Below are positions 34,645-49,396 of a stretch of 64,000 nucleotides of DNA, piece after piece (the first letter of the stretch is position 1; each line of letters begins with the position of its first letter). The DNA lies in contig NZ_VOUA01000007.1 in NCBI RefSeq assembly GCF_024372725.1, positions 91,863 through 155,862 of the forward strand. Reading direction: 5' to 3'. Both the position numbers and the translations under genes were made by a program. The stretch comes from Methanosarcina sp. KYL-1. Lineage in GTDB: Archaea; Halobacteriota; Methanosarcinia; Methanosarcinales; Methanosarcinaceae. Under the pieces are notes generated by a model. It saw only the letters and a program-made list of their open reading frames with translations. It was not told the DNA's origin and ran no database searches.

Positions 34645-35255
34645 TACATCCGAGATGTGATGATATATGATGCTTCAGGCACCTGTGGTGCTTGAAATCA
34701 GTATCTGAATGATCAATGTGATGCTTTAGCACTTACATCCCGGGAATTTCCGGGTGATACGGGCTTTCTGTCATCATTTATGGCTGGATGTCCGGCAGTG
34801 AAGAAATCCAGTGAGAAACGTCGGATCAACATGAGTGTCAAAGGGCCAATGCTTTGAAACGCCCGCTTTTGGCGCCACAGGGGCGCCTAAAATCGCACGA
34901 AAATGTTTATGTTTTCGATGAGTTGCGGTAGCAGTTGCTGAAATACTGAATGTTTCAAGTCAGGGCTCGGAGAGCCTGGATTTGGGTCTGCCAGGATCGA
35001 GAATGCAGTCCTCAATCTCATATCTCCTGCTGAGACAGCGGGCAGAAGGGCTGAATATCTGCAGATGCCTGAAGGAATTAGGGTACTATAGAGCGCATTG
35101 CTCTGGCCTGCCCGAGGCTTTATGCCAGGCAGGTCTGGAAAAAATCCCTCCCCCCCTGGTAGGTTCGGGGAATCCAGTGCATTTCTCTTTTGACACTCAG
35201 GTTGTGCCGACCGGAGGGGCTGGTATTTTTCAATTGAAATCTACGGAGTAGAAAT
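34645..35255 (+). promoter_or_regulatory. Long structured 5' leader of the ribosomal operon
   Basis: Several stems are visible: TTCAGGCACC-TGT-GGTGCTTGAA at 34674-34696, GGCGCC-ACAGG-GGCGCC at 34871-34887, and CGAAAA-TGTTTATG-TTTTCG at 34898-34917. An 89-codon frame (34982-35251) inside has no ribosome binding site or recognisable sequence. Such a long leader in front of a ribosomal operon suggests feedback by a ribosomal protein or an independent small RNA; both are inference. Confidence 0.55.
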
Positions 35256-36269
35256 ATGGCAAGCATACACCGACCAAAACGAGGTTCTCTCGCATTCAGT
35301 CCGCGCAAAAGAGCCAAGAGCCACATTCCACGGTTCAGGGCCTGGCCGGATGCTGCGGGTGAGCCAAGGCTGCAAAGCTTTGCAGGGTATAAGGTGGGTA
35401 TGACCCACGTGATCATGGTTGATGATATTAAGAACAGCCTTACCGCAGGTATGGAAATTTCCGTGCCGGTAACTGTCATCGAAACTCCTGCAATAAGGGT
35501 CGCAGCTATCAGAGTTTACGGAGAAGACAGCTCTGGTGAAAAGGCAATCGCAGAAGCCTGGGCAGCAGACCTTGACCCGGAACTTGAGCGCAGGATCCCT
35601 ATACCGGGTATTGAAAGCCCTGCCGAAGCCCTTGATAAGATCGGCAAACTGATCGAAGAAGGCAGTGTAAGCGACATCAGGGCGATTACCTACACCCTGC
35701 CAAAGAGCCTGACCGGTGTCCCTAAAAAGGTACCCGACATCATGGAATCCGGAATCAGCGCCCGGGATCTCAACACCAAATTCGAGTATGCAAAATCCAT
35801 CCTGGGCACTCTTGTAAACATTAACGATGTTTTCAAGAACGGAACCCTTGTCGATACCGCTGCGATTACCACAGGTAAAGGTACGCAGGGTCCTGTAAAG
35901 CGCTGGGGTATCAGCCTCATGAAAGGCAAGCACTCCAGACAGGGCAGCCTCCGGCAGATCGGTACTCTTGGTTCCTTCCGTCCTTCCCACGTCTCCTGGC
36001 GCGTGCCACAGATGGGTCAGATGGGTTACCACCAGAGGACCGAGTTCAACAAGCGCATCCTGAAAATCGGGGCCGATGGCGAAGAGATCACTCCAGAAGG
36101 CGGGTTCCTTAACTACGGACTGGTCCGCGGGGACTACGTGCTGATTAAAGGCAGCGTACCCGGGCCTTCCAAGAGGCTTATAAGGCTCAGAGACCCGATC
36201 AGGGCAAAGAAAGCCGACCTCGGAGAACCCAACATCCTCTACGTAAGCAGAGAGTCCAAGCAGGGGTGA
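35256..36269 (+). CDS. rpl3: Ribosomal protein L3
   Basis: The 337-residue protein has the archaeal/eukaryotic length, longer than bacterial L3. The conserved core is present: [19 protein letters not shown] near the start and [20 protein letters not shown] near residue 250. L3 is a primary binder of 23S rRNA and reaches toward the peptidyl-transferase centre. It is the first gene of the operon; ACGGAG lies seven bases before the ATG. A very long minus-strand frame opposite it is a codon-bias shadow. Confidence 0.97.
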   Translation: MASIHRPKRGSLAFSPRKRAKSHIPRFRAWPDAAGEPRLQSFAGYKVGMTHVIMVDDIKNSLTAGMEISVPVTVIETPAIRVAAIRVYGEDSSGEKAIAEAWAADLDPELERRIPIPGIESPAEALDKIGKLIEEGSVSDIRAITYTLPKSLTGVPKKVPDIMESGISARDLNTKFEYAKSILGTLVNINDVFKNGTLVDTAAITTGKGTQGPVKRWGISLMKGKHSRQGSLRQIGTLGSFRPSHVSWRVPQMGQMGYHQRTEFNKRILKIGADGEEITPEGGFLNYGLVRGDYVLIKGSVPGPSKRLIRLRDPIRAKKADLGEPNILYVSRESKQG

Positions 36270-36275
36270 AGTAAA

Positions 36276-37037
36276 ATGGCAACAGCAAAAACCATAGACC
36301 TTTCTGGAAACGTTGTCAGGGAAATTGAACTCCCGGCTGTGTTCGATGTGGACTACCGGCCTGACCTTATCAAAAAGGCAGTGCTCGCAGCACAGGCAAA
36401 CAGGCTTCAGCCCTACGGTCCCCGCCTCTATGCAGGAATGGAAACTTCTGCAAGGTCCTGGGGTTCCGGAAGAGGTGTCGCCCAGATTCCCAGGCTTGTA
36501 AACAGCAGCAGGGCCGCAAGAGTCCCGCAGGCAAAGGGAGGACGGAGAGCCCATCCCCCAAAACCCGAAACTGACAGGACTGAGAAGGTCAACACTAAAG
36601 AACGCCGCTATGCAATCCGCTCTGCAATCGCAGCAACCCGGGACCCGACCCTTGTAAGCCTCAGAGGTCACGTCTTTGAAGCCGAGCTTCCTGTTGTAGC
36701 TGACAATGCTCTCGAAAGCCTGGAAAAGACAAAGCAGGTAATTGACTTCCTTCTGGCCGCAGGCGTCTACGATGACGTTCTCAGGGCTAAGTACGGAAGG
36801 CACATCAGGGCAGGGCGCGGGAAACTCAGAGGCAGGAAATACAAGCACAAAAAGAGCATCCTGATCGTCGCAGGGGAAAATTCTCCTATCCTGAAGGCTG
36901 CAAGAAACCTCTCAGGGGTTGACGCAGTGACAGTGGATTCACTTAACGCCGAATTGCTCGCTCCGGGTACGCATGCAGGGCGCCTTACCATCTGGACTGA
37001 AGCCGCAATTGAGAAGCTGGAGGGCGCATTCCAATGA
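36276..37037 (+). CDS. rpl4: Ribosomal protein L4
   Basis: The 253-residue archaeal L4 (L1e-type) starts [20 protein letters not shown]. The loop that lines the exit tunnel is recognisable at [18 protein letters not shown], and [17 protein letters not shown] is typical of the family. It binds 23S rRNA early in assembly. A GGGGTGA ribosome binding site overlaps the end of rpl3, six bases upstream. Its stop overlaps the ATG of rpl23 by four bases (ATGA), so translation is coupled. Confidence 0.97.
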   Translation: MATAKTIDLSGNVVREIELPAVFDVDYRPDLIKKAVLAAQANRLQPYGPRLYAGMETSARSWGSGRGVAQIPRLVNSSRAARVPQAKGGRRAHPPKPETDRTEKVNTKERRYAIRSAIAATRDPTLVSLRGHVFEAELPVVADNALESLEKTKQVIDFLLAAGVYDDVLRAKYGRHIRAGRGKLRGRKYKHKKSILIVAGENSPILKAARNLSGVDAVTVDSLNAELLAPGTHAGRLTIWTEAAIEKLEGAFQ

Positions 37038-37282
37038 ATTCCGTTAAATATCCGTTTGTTACTGAAAAAGCGATGGTGCTGCTGGACGAAAACAAGCTCC
37101 AGTTTATCGTGGACACACGGTCAAACAAGCATCAGATCAAAGATGAAGTTGAAAAGCTGTACGGTTTCAAGGTGAATTCCGTGCGGACCATGACCACCAT
37201 GAAGGGTCTGAAAAAAGCAATCGTGGCCTTTGAGGAAGCTGAAGCTTCTCACGAGATTGCGACCCGAATCGGACTGGTGTGA
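37034..37282 (+). CDS. rpl23: Ribosomal protein L23
   Basis: This 82-residue protein has the usual compact archaeal length. The start [20 protein letters not shown] and the middle [20 protein letters not shown] are the family's signature segments. L23 sits at the tunnel exit and offers the docking site for SRP and the Sec translocon. It is coupled to rpl4 through an ATGA overlap and followed ten bases later by rpl2. Confidence 0.97.
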   Translation: MNSVKYPFVTEKAMVLLDENKLQFIVDTRSNKHQIKDEVEKLYGFKVNSVRTMTTMKGLKKAIVAFEEAEASHEIATRIGLV

Positions 37283-37292
37283 GGTGTGAGGT

Positions 37293-38009
37293 ATGGGTAA
37301 GCGACTCATTTCACAGAACCGGGGTAGAGGTACACCGACCTACAGGGCTCCTTCCCACAAGTATAAAGCAGACCTGAGGCACCCCCGGGTAGATGAAAAC
37401 ACTTCCCTTGCAGGGGAAGTCATAGGCATCGAACATGATCCGGCCCGCTCGGCTCCTATCGCAAAGGTAGCTTTTGAAAACGGGGAAGAATTGTTCCTCC
37501 TGGCCTCCGAAGGCATTGCAGTCGGGGACAGGGTTGTCTGCGGAGAAGAAGCCGACGTAAAGCCAGGCAACATTATGCCTATCGGAAACGTCCCGGAAGG
37601 TATCCTGGTCTGTAACATCGAATCAAAGCCGAATGACGGTGGCAAGTTTGTCCGCTCCTCCGGAGTATATGCAACCGTTGTAAGCCATGAGCCTAACAGG
37701 ACTGCAGTGGCCATGCCCTCGGGCAGCATTAAATGGCTGAACCCCAGCTGTAGGGCAACCATCGGCATTGTTGCAGGTGGAGGCAGAGTGGACAGGCCCT
37801 GGCTCAAAGCCGGGAAAAAGTATCACAAGATGAAAACCAGGGCTGCAAAGTATCCCAGGGTTTCATGTGTTGCCATGAACCCGCGTGACCACCCATTCGG
37901 TGGAGGCGCCTGGAAGCACCCGGGAAGACCTACCACAGTCAGCCGAAACGCCCCGCCAGGAAGAAAGGTCGGGTTGATTGCAGCAAGAAGGACCGGAATG
38001 AAGCGCTGA
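37293..38009 (+). CDS. rpl2: Ribosomal protein L2
   Basis: The protein has 238 residues. The C-terminal [20 protein letters not shown] contains the conserved stretch with the His that lies close to the peptidyl-transferase centre, and [20 protein letters not shown] is the normal N-terminus. L2 is required for subunit joining and is among the most conserved ribosomal proteins. GAGGTG about six bases upstream sets the start. Nothing unusual is seen. Confidence 0.97.
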   Translation: MGKRLISQNRGRGTPTYRAPSHKYKADLRHPRVDENTSLAGEVIGIEHDPARSAPIAKVAFENGEELFLLASEGIAVGDRVVCGEEADVKPGNIMPIGNVPEGILVCNIESKPNDGGKFVRSSGVYATVVSHEPNRTAVAMPSGSIKWLNPSCRATIGIVAGGGRVDRPWLKAGKKYHKMKTRAAKYPRVSCVAMNPRDHPFGGGAWKHPGRPTTVSRNAPPGRKVGLIAARRTGMKR

Positions 38010-38025
38010 ATAAGGGGTATTCGTT

Positions 38026-38436
38026 ATGGCAAAAAAAGTAGCATCAAGGTTACCGAAGAGAAAGGGTGAGTATACCTACCGCGGAAAAACCGTCGCAGAA
38101 CTTCAGGAGCTCAGTCTTGAAGAGTTCGCGGAGCTTCTGCCTGCCAGGGAACGCCGGAGCATCAAGCGCGGTTTTTCCGAAGAGCAGAAGAAAGTCCTGC
38201 ATGGGTTTAAAGAAGGAAAGAATGTCCGGACCCACCGCAGGGACATGGTCATCCTTCCCGAAATGCTCGGGCAGACTGTCGAAATCTACAACGGGAAAGA
38301 GTTTGTAAGTGTAGAACTCCAGCCTGAAATGGTCGGGCACCGCTTCGGAGAATTCGCACCCACAAGGTCAAAAGTTAACCACGGCAGTGCCGGTGTGGGA
38401 GCAACCCGTTCAAGCAAGTTCGTACCGCTGAAGTGA
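38026..38436 (+). CDS. rps19: Ribosomal protein S19
   Basis: The protein has 136 residues and follows the S15-type archaeal/eukaryotic pattern: [20 protein letters not shown] at the start, then [20 protein letters not shown] and the C-terminal [20 protein letters not shown], which contacts the head of the small subunit near the A site. AAGGGG lies ten bases upstream. It is followed after 11 bases by rpl22. Confidence 0.97.
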   Translation: MAKKVASRLPKRKGEYTYRGKTVAELQELSLEEFAELLPARERRSIKRGFSEEQKKVLHGFKEGKNVRTHRRDMVILPEMLGQTVEIYNGKEFVSVELQPEMVGHRFGEFAPTRSKVNHGSAGVGATRSSKFVPLK

Positions 38437-38447
38437 GGTGAAAGGGA

Positions 38448-38903
38448 ATGGCAAGAATCAATTATTCAGTTAATGCAGACCCTGAGGTCACCTCTAAAGC
38501 GATGGGTTCTGAACTTCACATTTCTCCCAAGAAGTCCCGTGAGATCTGCTGGAAAATAAAGGGCATGAAAGCTGTAGAGGCAAGGAAGTACCTCGAGGAC
38601 GTAATTGCTCTGAAGCAAGCTGTACCTTTCAAGAGGCACAGCGAAGGGGCAGGGCACAGGAAAGGCCCCATGGCCGGAGGCAGATACCCTGTCAATGCCT
38701 CGAAAGAAATCCTGAAGATCCTCCGAAATGCCGAGAGCAATGCAGAGTACAAGGGCCTTGAACCCTCTAACATGTACATTGCTCACGTGGCCATTAACCG
38801 GGGAAGGGTAATTCACGGTTTCATCCCGAGAGCCAGAGGAAGGGCCACTCCCAAAAACACAGATACTGTAAACATCGAGATGATTCTGTCCGAGGTGCGC
38901 TAA
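38448..38903 (+). CDS. rpl22: Ribosomal protein L22
   Basis: The protein has 151 residues and is the L17-type archaeal member. The tip of its hairpin lines the exit tunnel. Recognisable parts are [20 protein letters not shown] and the C-terminal [20 protein letters not shown]. The stop is directly followed by the ATG of rps3 without spacing, so coupled translation is likely. The length fits archaeal members. Confidence 0.97.
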   Translation: MARINYSVNADPEVTSKAMGSELHISPKKSREICWKIKGMKAVEARKYLEDVIALKQAVPFKRHSEGAGHRKGPMAGGRYPVNASKEILKILRNAESNAEYKGLEPSNMYIAHVAINRGRVIHGFIPRARGRATPKNTDTVNIEMILSEVR

Positions 38904-39809
38904 ATGGCAATCGAGAGAAAGTTCGTCAATGACGGGTATGTCAAGGCCTCCATGAACGAGTATTTTGCAGAGCAGCTCAGCAGGGCCGGATACGGCGGCA
39001 TGGAGCTTAACAGGACCCCCATGGGCACCCAGATTATTATCTACTCCGAAAAACCGGGAATGGTAATCGGGAAAGCCGGAAAGGTCATCAGGAAACTTAC
39101 CCGGGACGTTGGGACCAAATACAACCTCGAAAACCCGCAGATCGATGCCCAGGAAGTCAAGAAGCCGGAATTAAATGCCCAGATGATGGCATCCAGGCTT
39201 GCATCTTCCATCGAAAGAGGCTGGTACTTCCGCAAGGCCGGGCACAACACCATCAGGGCCGTCATGAATGCAGGCGCCCTGGGCTGTGAAGTCGTGATCT
39301 CCGGAAAACTCACCGGAGCCAGGTCAAGGGTTGAGAAGTTCGTAGACGGGTACATAAAGCACTCCGGAAAACCTGTAGATGAGGTTGTGGATGAAGGGTT
39401 CGCAGTAGCTATCAAGAAGCTCGGAACTCTTGGCTGCAAAGTCAGGATCATTCAGCCTGGAGTAGTCCTGCCCGACTCTTTCCGGATTAAGGAACCCGGC
39501 GAAGTCGTCGAAGCCGCCCCTGAAGTTGCGGAAGTTGCCGAAAAAGAAAAAGCGGCAGTAAAACCCAGGGCCCCTGAAGCAGCCAAAAAGGCAGTTGAGG
39601 AAACCCCTAAAGTGACTGAAGTTGCGGAACCTGAAGTAACAGAAGAAGAGCTTGAAGCCGAGGTCCCTGAGGACGAAGAAGCCGAACTCATCTATGTCGA
39701 AGGGTCGGACGAAGTCCGCAGGCAGGTCAGCGGTGTCTGGCAGCACAAGCACGAAGGCTACGACTACTGGCATCCCATGGCACGGGTACACAAGGAGGCT
39801 AAGGAATAA
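38904..39809 (+). CDS. rps3: Ribosomal protein S3 with long acidic C-terminal extension
   Basis: The protein has 301 residues. The KH domain is at about residues 45-70 ([15 protein letters not shown]), and the S3 C-terminal domain ends near 200 ([15 protein letters not shown]). After that comes an Ala/Glu/Lys/Pro-rich acidic stretch (about 210-260), then a well-structured tail [13 protein letters not shown] with a Trp/His/Tyr-rich end ([17 protein letters not shown]). S3 guards the mRNA entry site. The extension is longer than in bacteria; its role is unknown. It shares one base with rpl29. Confidence 0.95.
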   Translation: MAIERKFVNDGYVKASMNEYFAEQLSRAGYGGMELNRTPMGTQIIIYSEKPGMVIGKAGKVIRKLTRDVGTKYNLENPQIDAQEVKKPELNAQMMASRLASSIERGWYFRKAGHNTIRAVMNAGALGCEVVISGKLTGARSRVEKFVDGYIKHSGKPVDEVVDEGFAVAIKKLGTLGCKVRIIQPGVVLPDSFRIKEPGEVVEAAPEVAEVAEKEKAAVKPRAPEAAKKAVEETPKVTEVAEPEVTEEELEAEVPEDEEAELIYVEGSDEVRRQVSGVWQHKHEGYDYWHPMARVHKEAKE

Positions 39810-40001
39810 TGGCAATCCTCAGGAGCAAAGATATCCGGACCATGAAAGCTGAAGAACGGGCCGATGAGCTGGAAAACCTTAACAACGAACTGGTCAGGGA
39901 ACGTGCCCTTACCTCTGCAGGAGGGGCACCAGATAATCCGGGACGGATCGGAGAGATCAGAAGGACTATTGCCCGGATAAAGACCATTCAGCATGAGTTA
40001 A

Positions 40002-40012
<11 letters not shown>
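39809..40012 (+). CDS. rpl29: Ribosomal protein L29
   Basis: The 67-residue two-helix protein starts [20 protein letters not shown] and ends [20 protein letters not shown]. It lies on the large subunit near the tunnel exit beside L23. Its first base is the last base of the rps3 stop codon. Its last eleven bases are inside the rnp1 gene, so the three genes are tightly coupled. Confidence 0.96.
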
Positions 40013-41424
<1,412 letters not shown>

Positions 41425-41437
41425 GGCAGGTGATTTT

Positions 41438-42145
41438 GTGACACACCAGAAAAGATTATCAGTTCCAAAGAGCTGGAAGGCAGGTAGAAAGGGTAACAAG
41501 TGGGTCTCCACCACCCGCCCTGGACCCCACAGCCAGGCACGCAGTCTTCCACTCGGGATCATAATCCGGGACGTTCTCAAGCTTGTGGACAACAGCAGGG
41601 AAGGGAAAAGGGTCCTCTCCGAAGGCAAGATCCTTGTAGACGGGATTCCCAGAAAGGACCTTAGGTTCCCGGTAGGGCTCTTTGACGTAATTTCAGTTCC
41701 CCTCATGAACGAGGCATACAGGATGCTTCAGGATGAAAAGGGACGCCTGACCCTCCACAAGTTGAACGAAACGAAAGTAAACAAACTTTGCAGGATCAAC
41801 AACAAGAACACCCTCAAAGGAGGGAAAGTCCAGCTTAATCTTAGTGACGGGACCAACATCCCCGGCTCCAACGAGTACGGTACCAAGGACTCCCTTATCC
41901 TTTCCATTCCCGACAAGCAGGTCGTAAAGCACCTGGAGTTTAAGGTCGGCAACCTTGCAATGGTTGTAGGCGGCCAGCACTCCGGGGAAATCGGAAAGAT
42001 CAAGGAAATCAAGGAAGTCAAGAGTTCCAGGCACAACATGGTTACAATTTCCGGGGAAACCGAATTTGAAACCATTGAAGACTACGTGATTGTGATTGGC
42101 GAGGACAAGCCTGAGATCCGCCTTGGTGGTGAGCTCCATGAGTAA
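41438..42145 (+). CDS. rps4e: Ribosomal protein S4e
   Basis: The 235-residue protein is found only in archaea and eukaryotes. It begins with GTG at 41438, GCAGGTG standing upstream. [20 protein letters not shown] is the usual start; an S4-like RNA-binding part ([20 protein letters not shown]) and a KOW region ([20 protein letters not shown]) follow. Its last eight bases overlap rpl5. Confidence 0.96.
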   Translation: MTHQKRLSVPKSWKAGRKGNKWVSTTRPGPHSQARSLPLGIIIRDVLKLVDNSREGKRVLSEGKILVDGIPRKDLRFPVGLFDVISVPLMNEAYRMLQDEKGRLTLHKLNETKVNKLCRINNKNTLKGGKVQLNLSDGTNIPGSNEYGTKDSLILSIPDKQVVKHLEFKVGNLAMVVGGQHSGEIGKIKEIKEVKSSRHNMVTISGETEFETIEDYVIVIGEDKPEIRLGGELHE

Positions 42146-42647
42146 CCCGATGCGCACTCCTGTGGTTGAGAAAGTGATCGTCCACATGGGCGTAGGGGAA
42201 AGTGGCCAGCACCTGGTAGATGCGGAAGAAATCCTCCGGACTATTACCGGGCAGGGAGTCGTAAGGTGCTTTGCCAAGAGGACCCTTCCGGCTTTCGCTA
42301 TCAAGAAGAACGAGCCTATCGGCTGTAAGGTAACTCTCAGAGGCGAAAGGGCCGAGGAGTTCCTGGAAACAGCTCTGGGGATCGTCGAGAAAAGCCTTGC
42401 CAGGTCCCAGTTTGATTCCCTCGGGAACGTCTCTTTCGGGATTGAAGAACACACCGACTTCCCGGGTATGAAATACGACCCGAACATCGGAGTTTTCGGA
42501 ATGGACATTATCGTTGTGCTCAAGCGCCCCGGAGAGAGGATCAACAAGAGAAGAATCGCAAAAAGAAAGATTCCTACGGGCCACAGGGTTACCGTAGATG
42601 ATGCGATCGCCTTCCTGAACGAAAGCTATGGCGTGGAGGTCATGTAA
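42138..42647 (+). CDS. rpl5: Ribosomal protein L5
   Basis: The protein has 169 residues from the ATG at 42138; an upstream in-frame ATG at 42096 is inside rps4e and would add an unrelated sequence. Core segments are [20 protein letters not shown] and [21 protein letters not shown]5 contacts 5S rRNA in the central protuberance. It is followed without spacing by rps14. Confidence 0.96.
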   Translation: MSNPMRTPVVEKVIVHMGVGESGQHLVDAEEILRTITGQGVVRCFAKRTLPAFAIKKNEPIGCKVTLRGERAEEFLETALGIVEKSLARSQFDSLGNVSFGIEEHTDFPGMKYDPNIGVFGMDIIVVLKRPGERINKRRIAKRKIPTGHRVTVDDAIAFLNESYGVEVM

Positions 42648-42800
42648 ATGGTAGAGACGAAAAAGACGTTCGGAAGAGGAGCAAACGAGTGTAAGCGGTG
42701 CGGAAGGAAGCAGGGTTTGGTTCGCAAATACGGCATATACCTCTGCAGGCACTGTTTCAGAGATATTGCCCACGAGATGGGCTTTGAGAAATATTCATGA
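42648..42800 (+). CDS. rps14: Ribosomal protein S14 (zinc-binding)
   Basis: The protein is 50 residues long. Two CxxC pairs, Cys15/Cys18 ([10 protein letters not shown]) and Cys33/Cys36 (YLCRHCFRD), bind one zinc ion, as in archaeal S14 and eukaryotic S29. The start codon follows the rpl5 stop directly. It lies in the small-subunit head. Confidence 0.96.
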   Translation: MVETKKTFGRGANECKRCGRKQGLVRKYGIYLCRHCFRDIAHEMGFEKYS

Positions 42801-42808
42801 GGTGATGA

Positions 42809-43204
<396 letters not shown>

Positions 43205-43224
43205 TCGGGGAGGGAGCACAAGAA

Positions 43225-43755
43225 ATGGCAAAGGAAATTGCAAAGAAAATAAAGATTCCTGAAGGAGTCTCCGTCTCCATTTCCAGGGATGTCTTTACTG
43301 CCACGGGCCCCAAAGGTACCATTGAAAGGAAGCTCTGGTACCCTGGGATCAGTATTGACGTAAAGGAAGATGAGGTCCTTGTGGACGCCGAATTGTCCAG
43401 AAAGGAGCAGAAGGCCATGGTGGGAACTTTCGCTTCCCACATCAGAAACATGGTCAAAGGCGTAAACGAGGGCTTTGAGTACAAGATGACTGTCGTGTAC
43501 GCCCACTTCCCTATGCAGGTAAAAGTCGAAGGCAACACATTCGTGATCGGGAATTTCCTTGGAGAAAAGAAGCCAAGGGTTGCAAAAATTCTCGGAGGGA
43601 CCAAGGTAAAGGTCAGCGGAAACGAAGTAGTTGTCTCCGGAATCAGCAAGGAAGATGTTGGCCAGACTGCGGCAAACATCGAGCAGAAGACCAAGATCAA
43701 GAGGTTCGATCCCAGGGTCTTCCAGGATGGAATCTACATTGTCCAGAAGGCCTGA
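43225..43755 (+). CDS. rpl6: Ribosomal protein L6
   Basis: The 176-residue protein (eukaryotic L9 type) has two similar halves. [20 protein letters not shown] and [20 protein letters not shown] are typical. L6 lies beside the sarcin-ricin loop. The strong site GGGGAGGGAG lies before the ATG. The next gene, rpl32e, starts 10 bases after its stop. Confidence 0.96.
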   Translation: MAKEIAKKIKIPEGVSVSISRDVFTATGPKGTIERKLWYPGISIDVKEDEVLVDAELSRKEQKAMVGTFASHIRNMVKGVNEGFEYKMTVVYAHFPMQVKVEGNTFVIGNFLGEKKPRVAKILGGTKVKVSGNEVVVSGISKEDVGQTAANIEQKTKIKRFDPRVFQDGIYIVQKA

Positions 43756-43765
43756 GGTGGTAATG

Positions 43766-45213
<1,448 letters not shown>

Positions 45214-45222
45214 GGTGATTAA

Positions 45223-46773
<1,551 letters not shown>

Positions 46774-46811
46774 TTTTCATTCTTTTGGCATTACTTTTTC
46801 ATATGAGATAA

Positions 46812-46820
46812 GCTATATAC
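46812..46820 (+). promoter_or_regulatory. TATA box for secY
   Basis: GCTATATAC lies about 95 bases before the secY ATG and beyond the hairpin after rpl15. A start near 46845 would give a 65-base leader. It implies that secY and adk can be transcribed apart from the ribosomal genes. Confidence 0.5.
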
Positions 46821-46908
46821 CAAGGTGTTTGTAGTAAAATATAGCAAAAGTAACTTCCACATATTTTCAACAGTATCAATAAAATTACATTTTGAAATGG
46901 TGTAATCG

Positions 46909-48387
46909 ATGACTCTCAGGGATACGTTAGAACCGTTTTTTAACAGGTTACCTGCAGTCGCAAGTCCGGAAAAACATGTCCACTTCAAGGATAAGCTCTG
47001 GTGGACCCTGGGGATTCTGGTGCTGTACTTTGCTCTGGCAAACGTGCCGCTTTTTGGAATGTCTCGGGATTCGATCGACCTCTTTGAATCATACCGCGCT
47101 TTCTTTGCCGGGGCTTCAGGGTCACTGATCCTCCTCGGTATCGGGCCAATTGTCACGGCTTCCATCGTCCTGCAGCTCCTTGTTGGGGCGGATATCATCA
47201 AAATGGACCTCTCGGACCCTAAAGATCAGGCATTCTTCCAGGGAGGCCAGAAGTTCCTTGTCCTGGTCATGATCATTCTGGAAGCCCTGCCGCAGCTTCT
47301 TGGCGGGTACATCCAGCCGGACCCCGGGCTTGCGACTGAGCTCGGTGTAGGCCTGGGAGTAATCACCTTCCTGCTCCTTGTCCAGATCTTTATCGGAGGC
47401 GTTCTGATCCTCTTCATGGACGAGGTTGTTTCTAAGTGGGGTATCGGTTCAGGTGTCGGACTTTTCATCGTCGCAGGAATCTCACAGCAGATAGTTACAG
47501 GGATTTTCAACTGGCAGCTTGACACTTCGGGGCTTCCGGTAGGACTGATCCCCAAGTGGATCTACATCGCCCAGAATGTAGGGGCAGACTACCTGTTCTC
47601 AGGCGAGGGACTTATGTTCCTGCTTGTCAGGGGAGGAATCCTTGCGCTCTTGAGCACGGTTGTCATCTTCCTGCTTGTGGTCTTTGTAGAGAGTACGAGA
47701 ATCGAAATTCCTCTCGCCCACAGCGCGGTGAGGGGTGCCAGGGGCCGTTTCCCTGTAAAGCTTGTGTATGCATCCGTCCTCCCCATGATCCTTGTAAGGG
47801 CCCTTCAGGCCAACATCCAGATGATCGGGATCATCCTCTATAGCAGAGGGATCACGTTCCTTGGGGAATTCAGCGGTTCAAAACCCCTCAACGGGATTAT
47901 GTACTACCTTGCGCCCATCAACAGCCCCTATGACTGGATTCCGTCCCTTGTACGGGAATCTTTCGCAGGGTACGGGGCTCCGGCTCCGGCCTTCTGGCAG
48001 ATCGGGCTCCACGTCTTTGCTGACGCCGTGATGTTGATCGGGGGCGGGATTATCTTTGCCCTCTTCTGGATAGAAACCACAGGCATGGGTGCCAAACCCA
48101 CTGCTCAGAAGATCTTCAACTCCGGAATGCAGATCCCAGGGTTCAGGAGGAACGTAGGCAGCATTGAAAAAGTCATGCAGCGGTACATCCCAAAGGTCAC
48201 CGTGATCGGAGGTGCCTTCATCGGGCTTTTGACTCTGGTTGCAAGCCTGCTGGGTACCCTGGGAAGTGCTGGTGGTACCGGTCTCTTGCTGACTGTGAGT
48301 ATTGTCTACCGCCTGTACGAGGACATAGCTTCCGAGCAGATGATGGAAATGCACCCGATGATCAGGTCCTTCTTCGGGGAGCAGTAA
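46909..48387 (+). CDS. secY: Preprotein translocase subunit SecY
   Basis: This 492-residue protein with ten membrane helices forms the protein-conducting channel together with SecE and Sec61-beta. TLGILVLYFALANVPLFGM is the first helix and plug entrance, GASGSLILLGIGPIVTASIV the second helix, and ESTRIEIPLAHSAVRGARGR the cytoplasmic loop that touches the ribosome. The end is cytosolic. Its usual place is after rpl15, as here, though a hairpin and a new promoter intervene. Length is normal. It serves the many secreted proteins seen in this window. Confidence 0.97.
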   Translation: MTLRDTLEPFFNRLPAVASPEKHVHFKDKLWWTLGILVLYFALANVPLFGMSRDSIDLFESYRAFFAGASGSLILLGIGPIVTASIVLQLLVGADIIKMDLSDPKDQAFFQGGQKFLVLVMIILEALPQLLGGYIQPDPGLATELGVGLGVITFLLLVQIFIGGVLILFMDEVVSKWGIGSGVGLFIVAGISQQIVTGIFNWQLDTSGLPVGLIPKWIYIAQNVGADYLFSGEGLMFLLVRGGILALLSTVVIFLLVVFVESTRIEIPLAHSAVRGARGRFPVKLVYASVLPMILVRALQANIQMIGIILYSRGITFLGEFSGSKPLNGIMYYLAPINSPYDWIPSLVRESFAGYGAPAPAFWQIGLHVFADAVMLIGGGIIFALFWIETTGMGAKPTAQKIFNSGMQIPGFRRNVGSIEKVMQRYIPKVTVIGGAFIGLLTLVASLLGTLGSAGGTGLLLTVSIVYRLYEDIASEQMMEMHPMIRSFFGEQ

Positions 48388-48484
48388 GGGTTGATACCTT
48401 AAACCTGCAGCAAAGGAATCTAGCAATAGAGTAACACATTAACCGGAACAATCAAACAACGGACACAAAAATGGGGATCTTCAA

Positions 48485-49132
48485 ATGAATATAATACTCT
48501 TCGGGCCCCCAGGTGCCGGGAAAGGCACCCAGGCCAAAAAACTGGTTGATTTCTACGGAATCCCGCAGATCTCCACAGGAGACATCCTGCGGGCAAATGT
48601 CAGGGAAGGAACCGAACTGGGCCTCGCCGCAAAGGCGTATATGGACAAGGGTGAACTTGTTCCCGACGAGGTACTGATCGGAATCATAAAGAACCGCCTC
48701 AATGAAGCCGATTGTGAGAAAGGCTTTATCCTTGACGGTTACCCCAGGACCGTCCCCCAGGCTGATGCCCTGGCCGTGATCCTGGAAGAGATTGAAAAAC
48801 CCATCGACATCGTCCTCAATTTTGAAGTCCCGGACGAGGAACTGGTCGAAAGGATCAGCGGGCGCCTCATGTGCAAGTGCGGTGCAAGCTACCACAAGAC
48901 CTTCAACCCTCCCAAAGAGGAAGGCATCTGCGACGCCTGCGGAGCCGAAGTCTACCAGCGCGCCGATGACACCTCAGATGCTGTCCTGAACCGCCTCGAT
49001 GTCTATAAGAAACAGACCCAGCCCCTCATCGAATACTACGAGGCAAAGGGCATCTTAGTGACTCTTGACGGCACAAAGGACATCGACGTTGTCTTCGAAG
49101 ACGTAAAAGGAATTCTGGCAAAGTTTGCCTGA
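48485..49132 (+). CDS. adk: Adenylate kinase with zinc-type lid
   Basis: The protein has 215 residues. The P-loop GPPGAGKGT is at residues 7-15 and ISTGDILR follows. The lid domain carries Cys130, Cys132, Cys149 and Cys152 (MCKCG and ICDACG), which bind zinc. It converts ATP and AMP to two ADP. The long-lid form is like that of bacteria and of Methanosarcina-type archaea, unlike the short archaeal AdkA. Its place after secY is conserved. A small GGCAAA-G-TTTGCC hairpin lies at its very end. Confidence 0.96.
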   Translation: MNIILFGPPGAGKGTQAKKLVDFYGIPQISTGDILRANVREGTELGLAAKAYMDKGELVPDEVLIGIIKNRLNEADCEKGFILDGYPRTVPQADALAVILEEIEKPIDIVLNFEVPDEELVERISGRLMCKCGASYHKTFNPPKEEGICDACGAEVYQRADDTSDAVLNRLDVYKKQTQPLIEYYEAKGILVTLDGTKDIDVVFEDVKGILAKFA

Positions 49133-49181
49133 AATTTCCTTTTTCTTTTATTTTGCGTTTTGGCTGTTTTTTGATTTTTGT

Positions 49182-49226
49182 TTCTGGTTTGATTACTTTC
49201 TGTTTTCTGGTTTGATTACTTTCTGT
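49182..49226. repeat. 22-base tandem duplication in a T-rich spacer
   Basis: TTCTGGTTTGATTACTTTCT with GT following occurs at 49182-49203 and again at 49205-49226. The surrounding 49133-49396 spacer is strongly pyrimidine-rich and without genes; it may act in transcript ending. Confidence 0.7.
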
Positions 49227-49396
49227 TCTCCTTCATTTTACGTTTTTATCCTTCTTTCCGGTTTTTCGTTCTTTTTTTAGCTCTGAGCCTTTTGATTTTT
49301 TTTGTCGGGACGGTTTTTATTTTCCCAAGCTTCCGGGATGTAAAAGTTTAAATAATTTCTCATATATTTTCATATACTCTGGAACTGAGGTAAACC

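Noticed and set aside
34640..34740. Box C/D guide RNA in the ribosomal leader (GTGATGA and CTGA present)
   Set aside because: The spacing between boxes is much longer than the roughly 12-base guides of archaeal C/D RNAs.
34982..35251. An 89-codon plus-strand frame in the rpl3 leader
   Set aside because: It has no ribosome binding site and a low-information sequence, and the region folds into stems. It is treated as leader RNA.
35241..36848. A 535-codon minus-strand frame opposite rpl3 and rpl4
   Set aside because: It lies antisense to two certain ribosomal genes whose codon bias leaves this frame open. The product is Cys/Gly-rich without any domain.
41693..42773. Two long minus-strand frames opposite rps4e, rpl5 and rps14
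   Set aside because: They are shadows of strongly biased ribosomal genes. No domain or start signal is present.
46909..48387. SecY frame checked for internal TAG read as pyrrolysine
   Set aside because: No in-frame TAG occurs in SecY. The in-frame stops seen elsewhere lie in decayed transposases, where other lesions show that the genes are dead.
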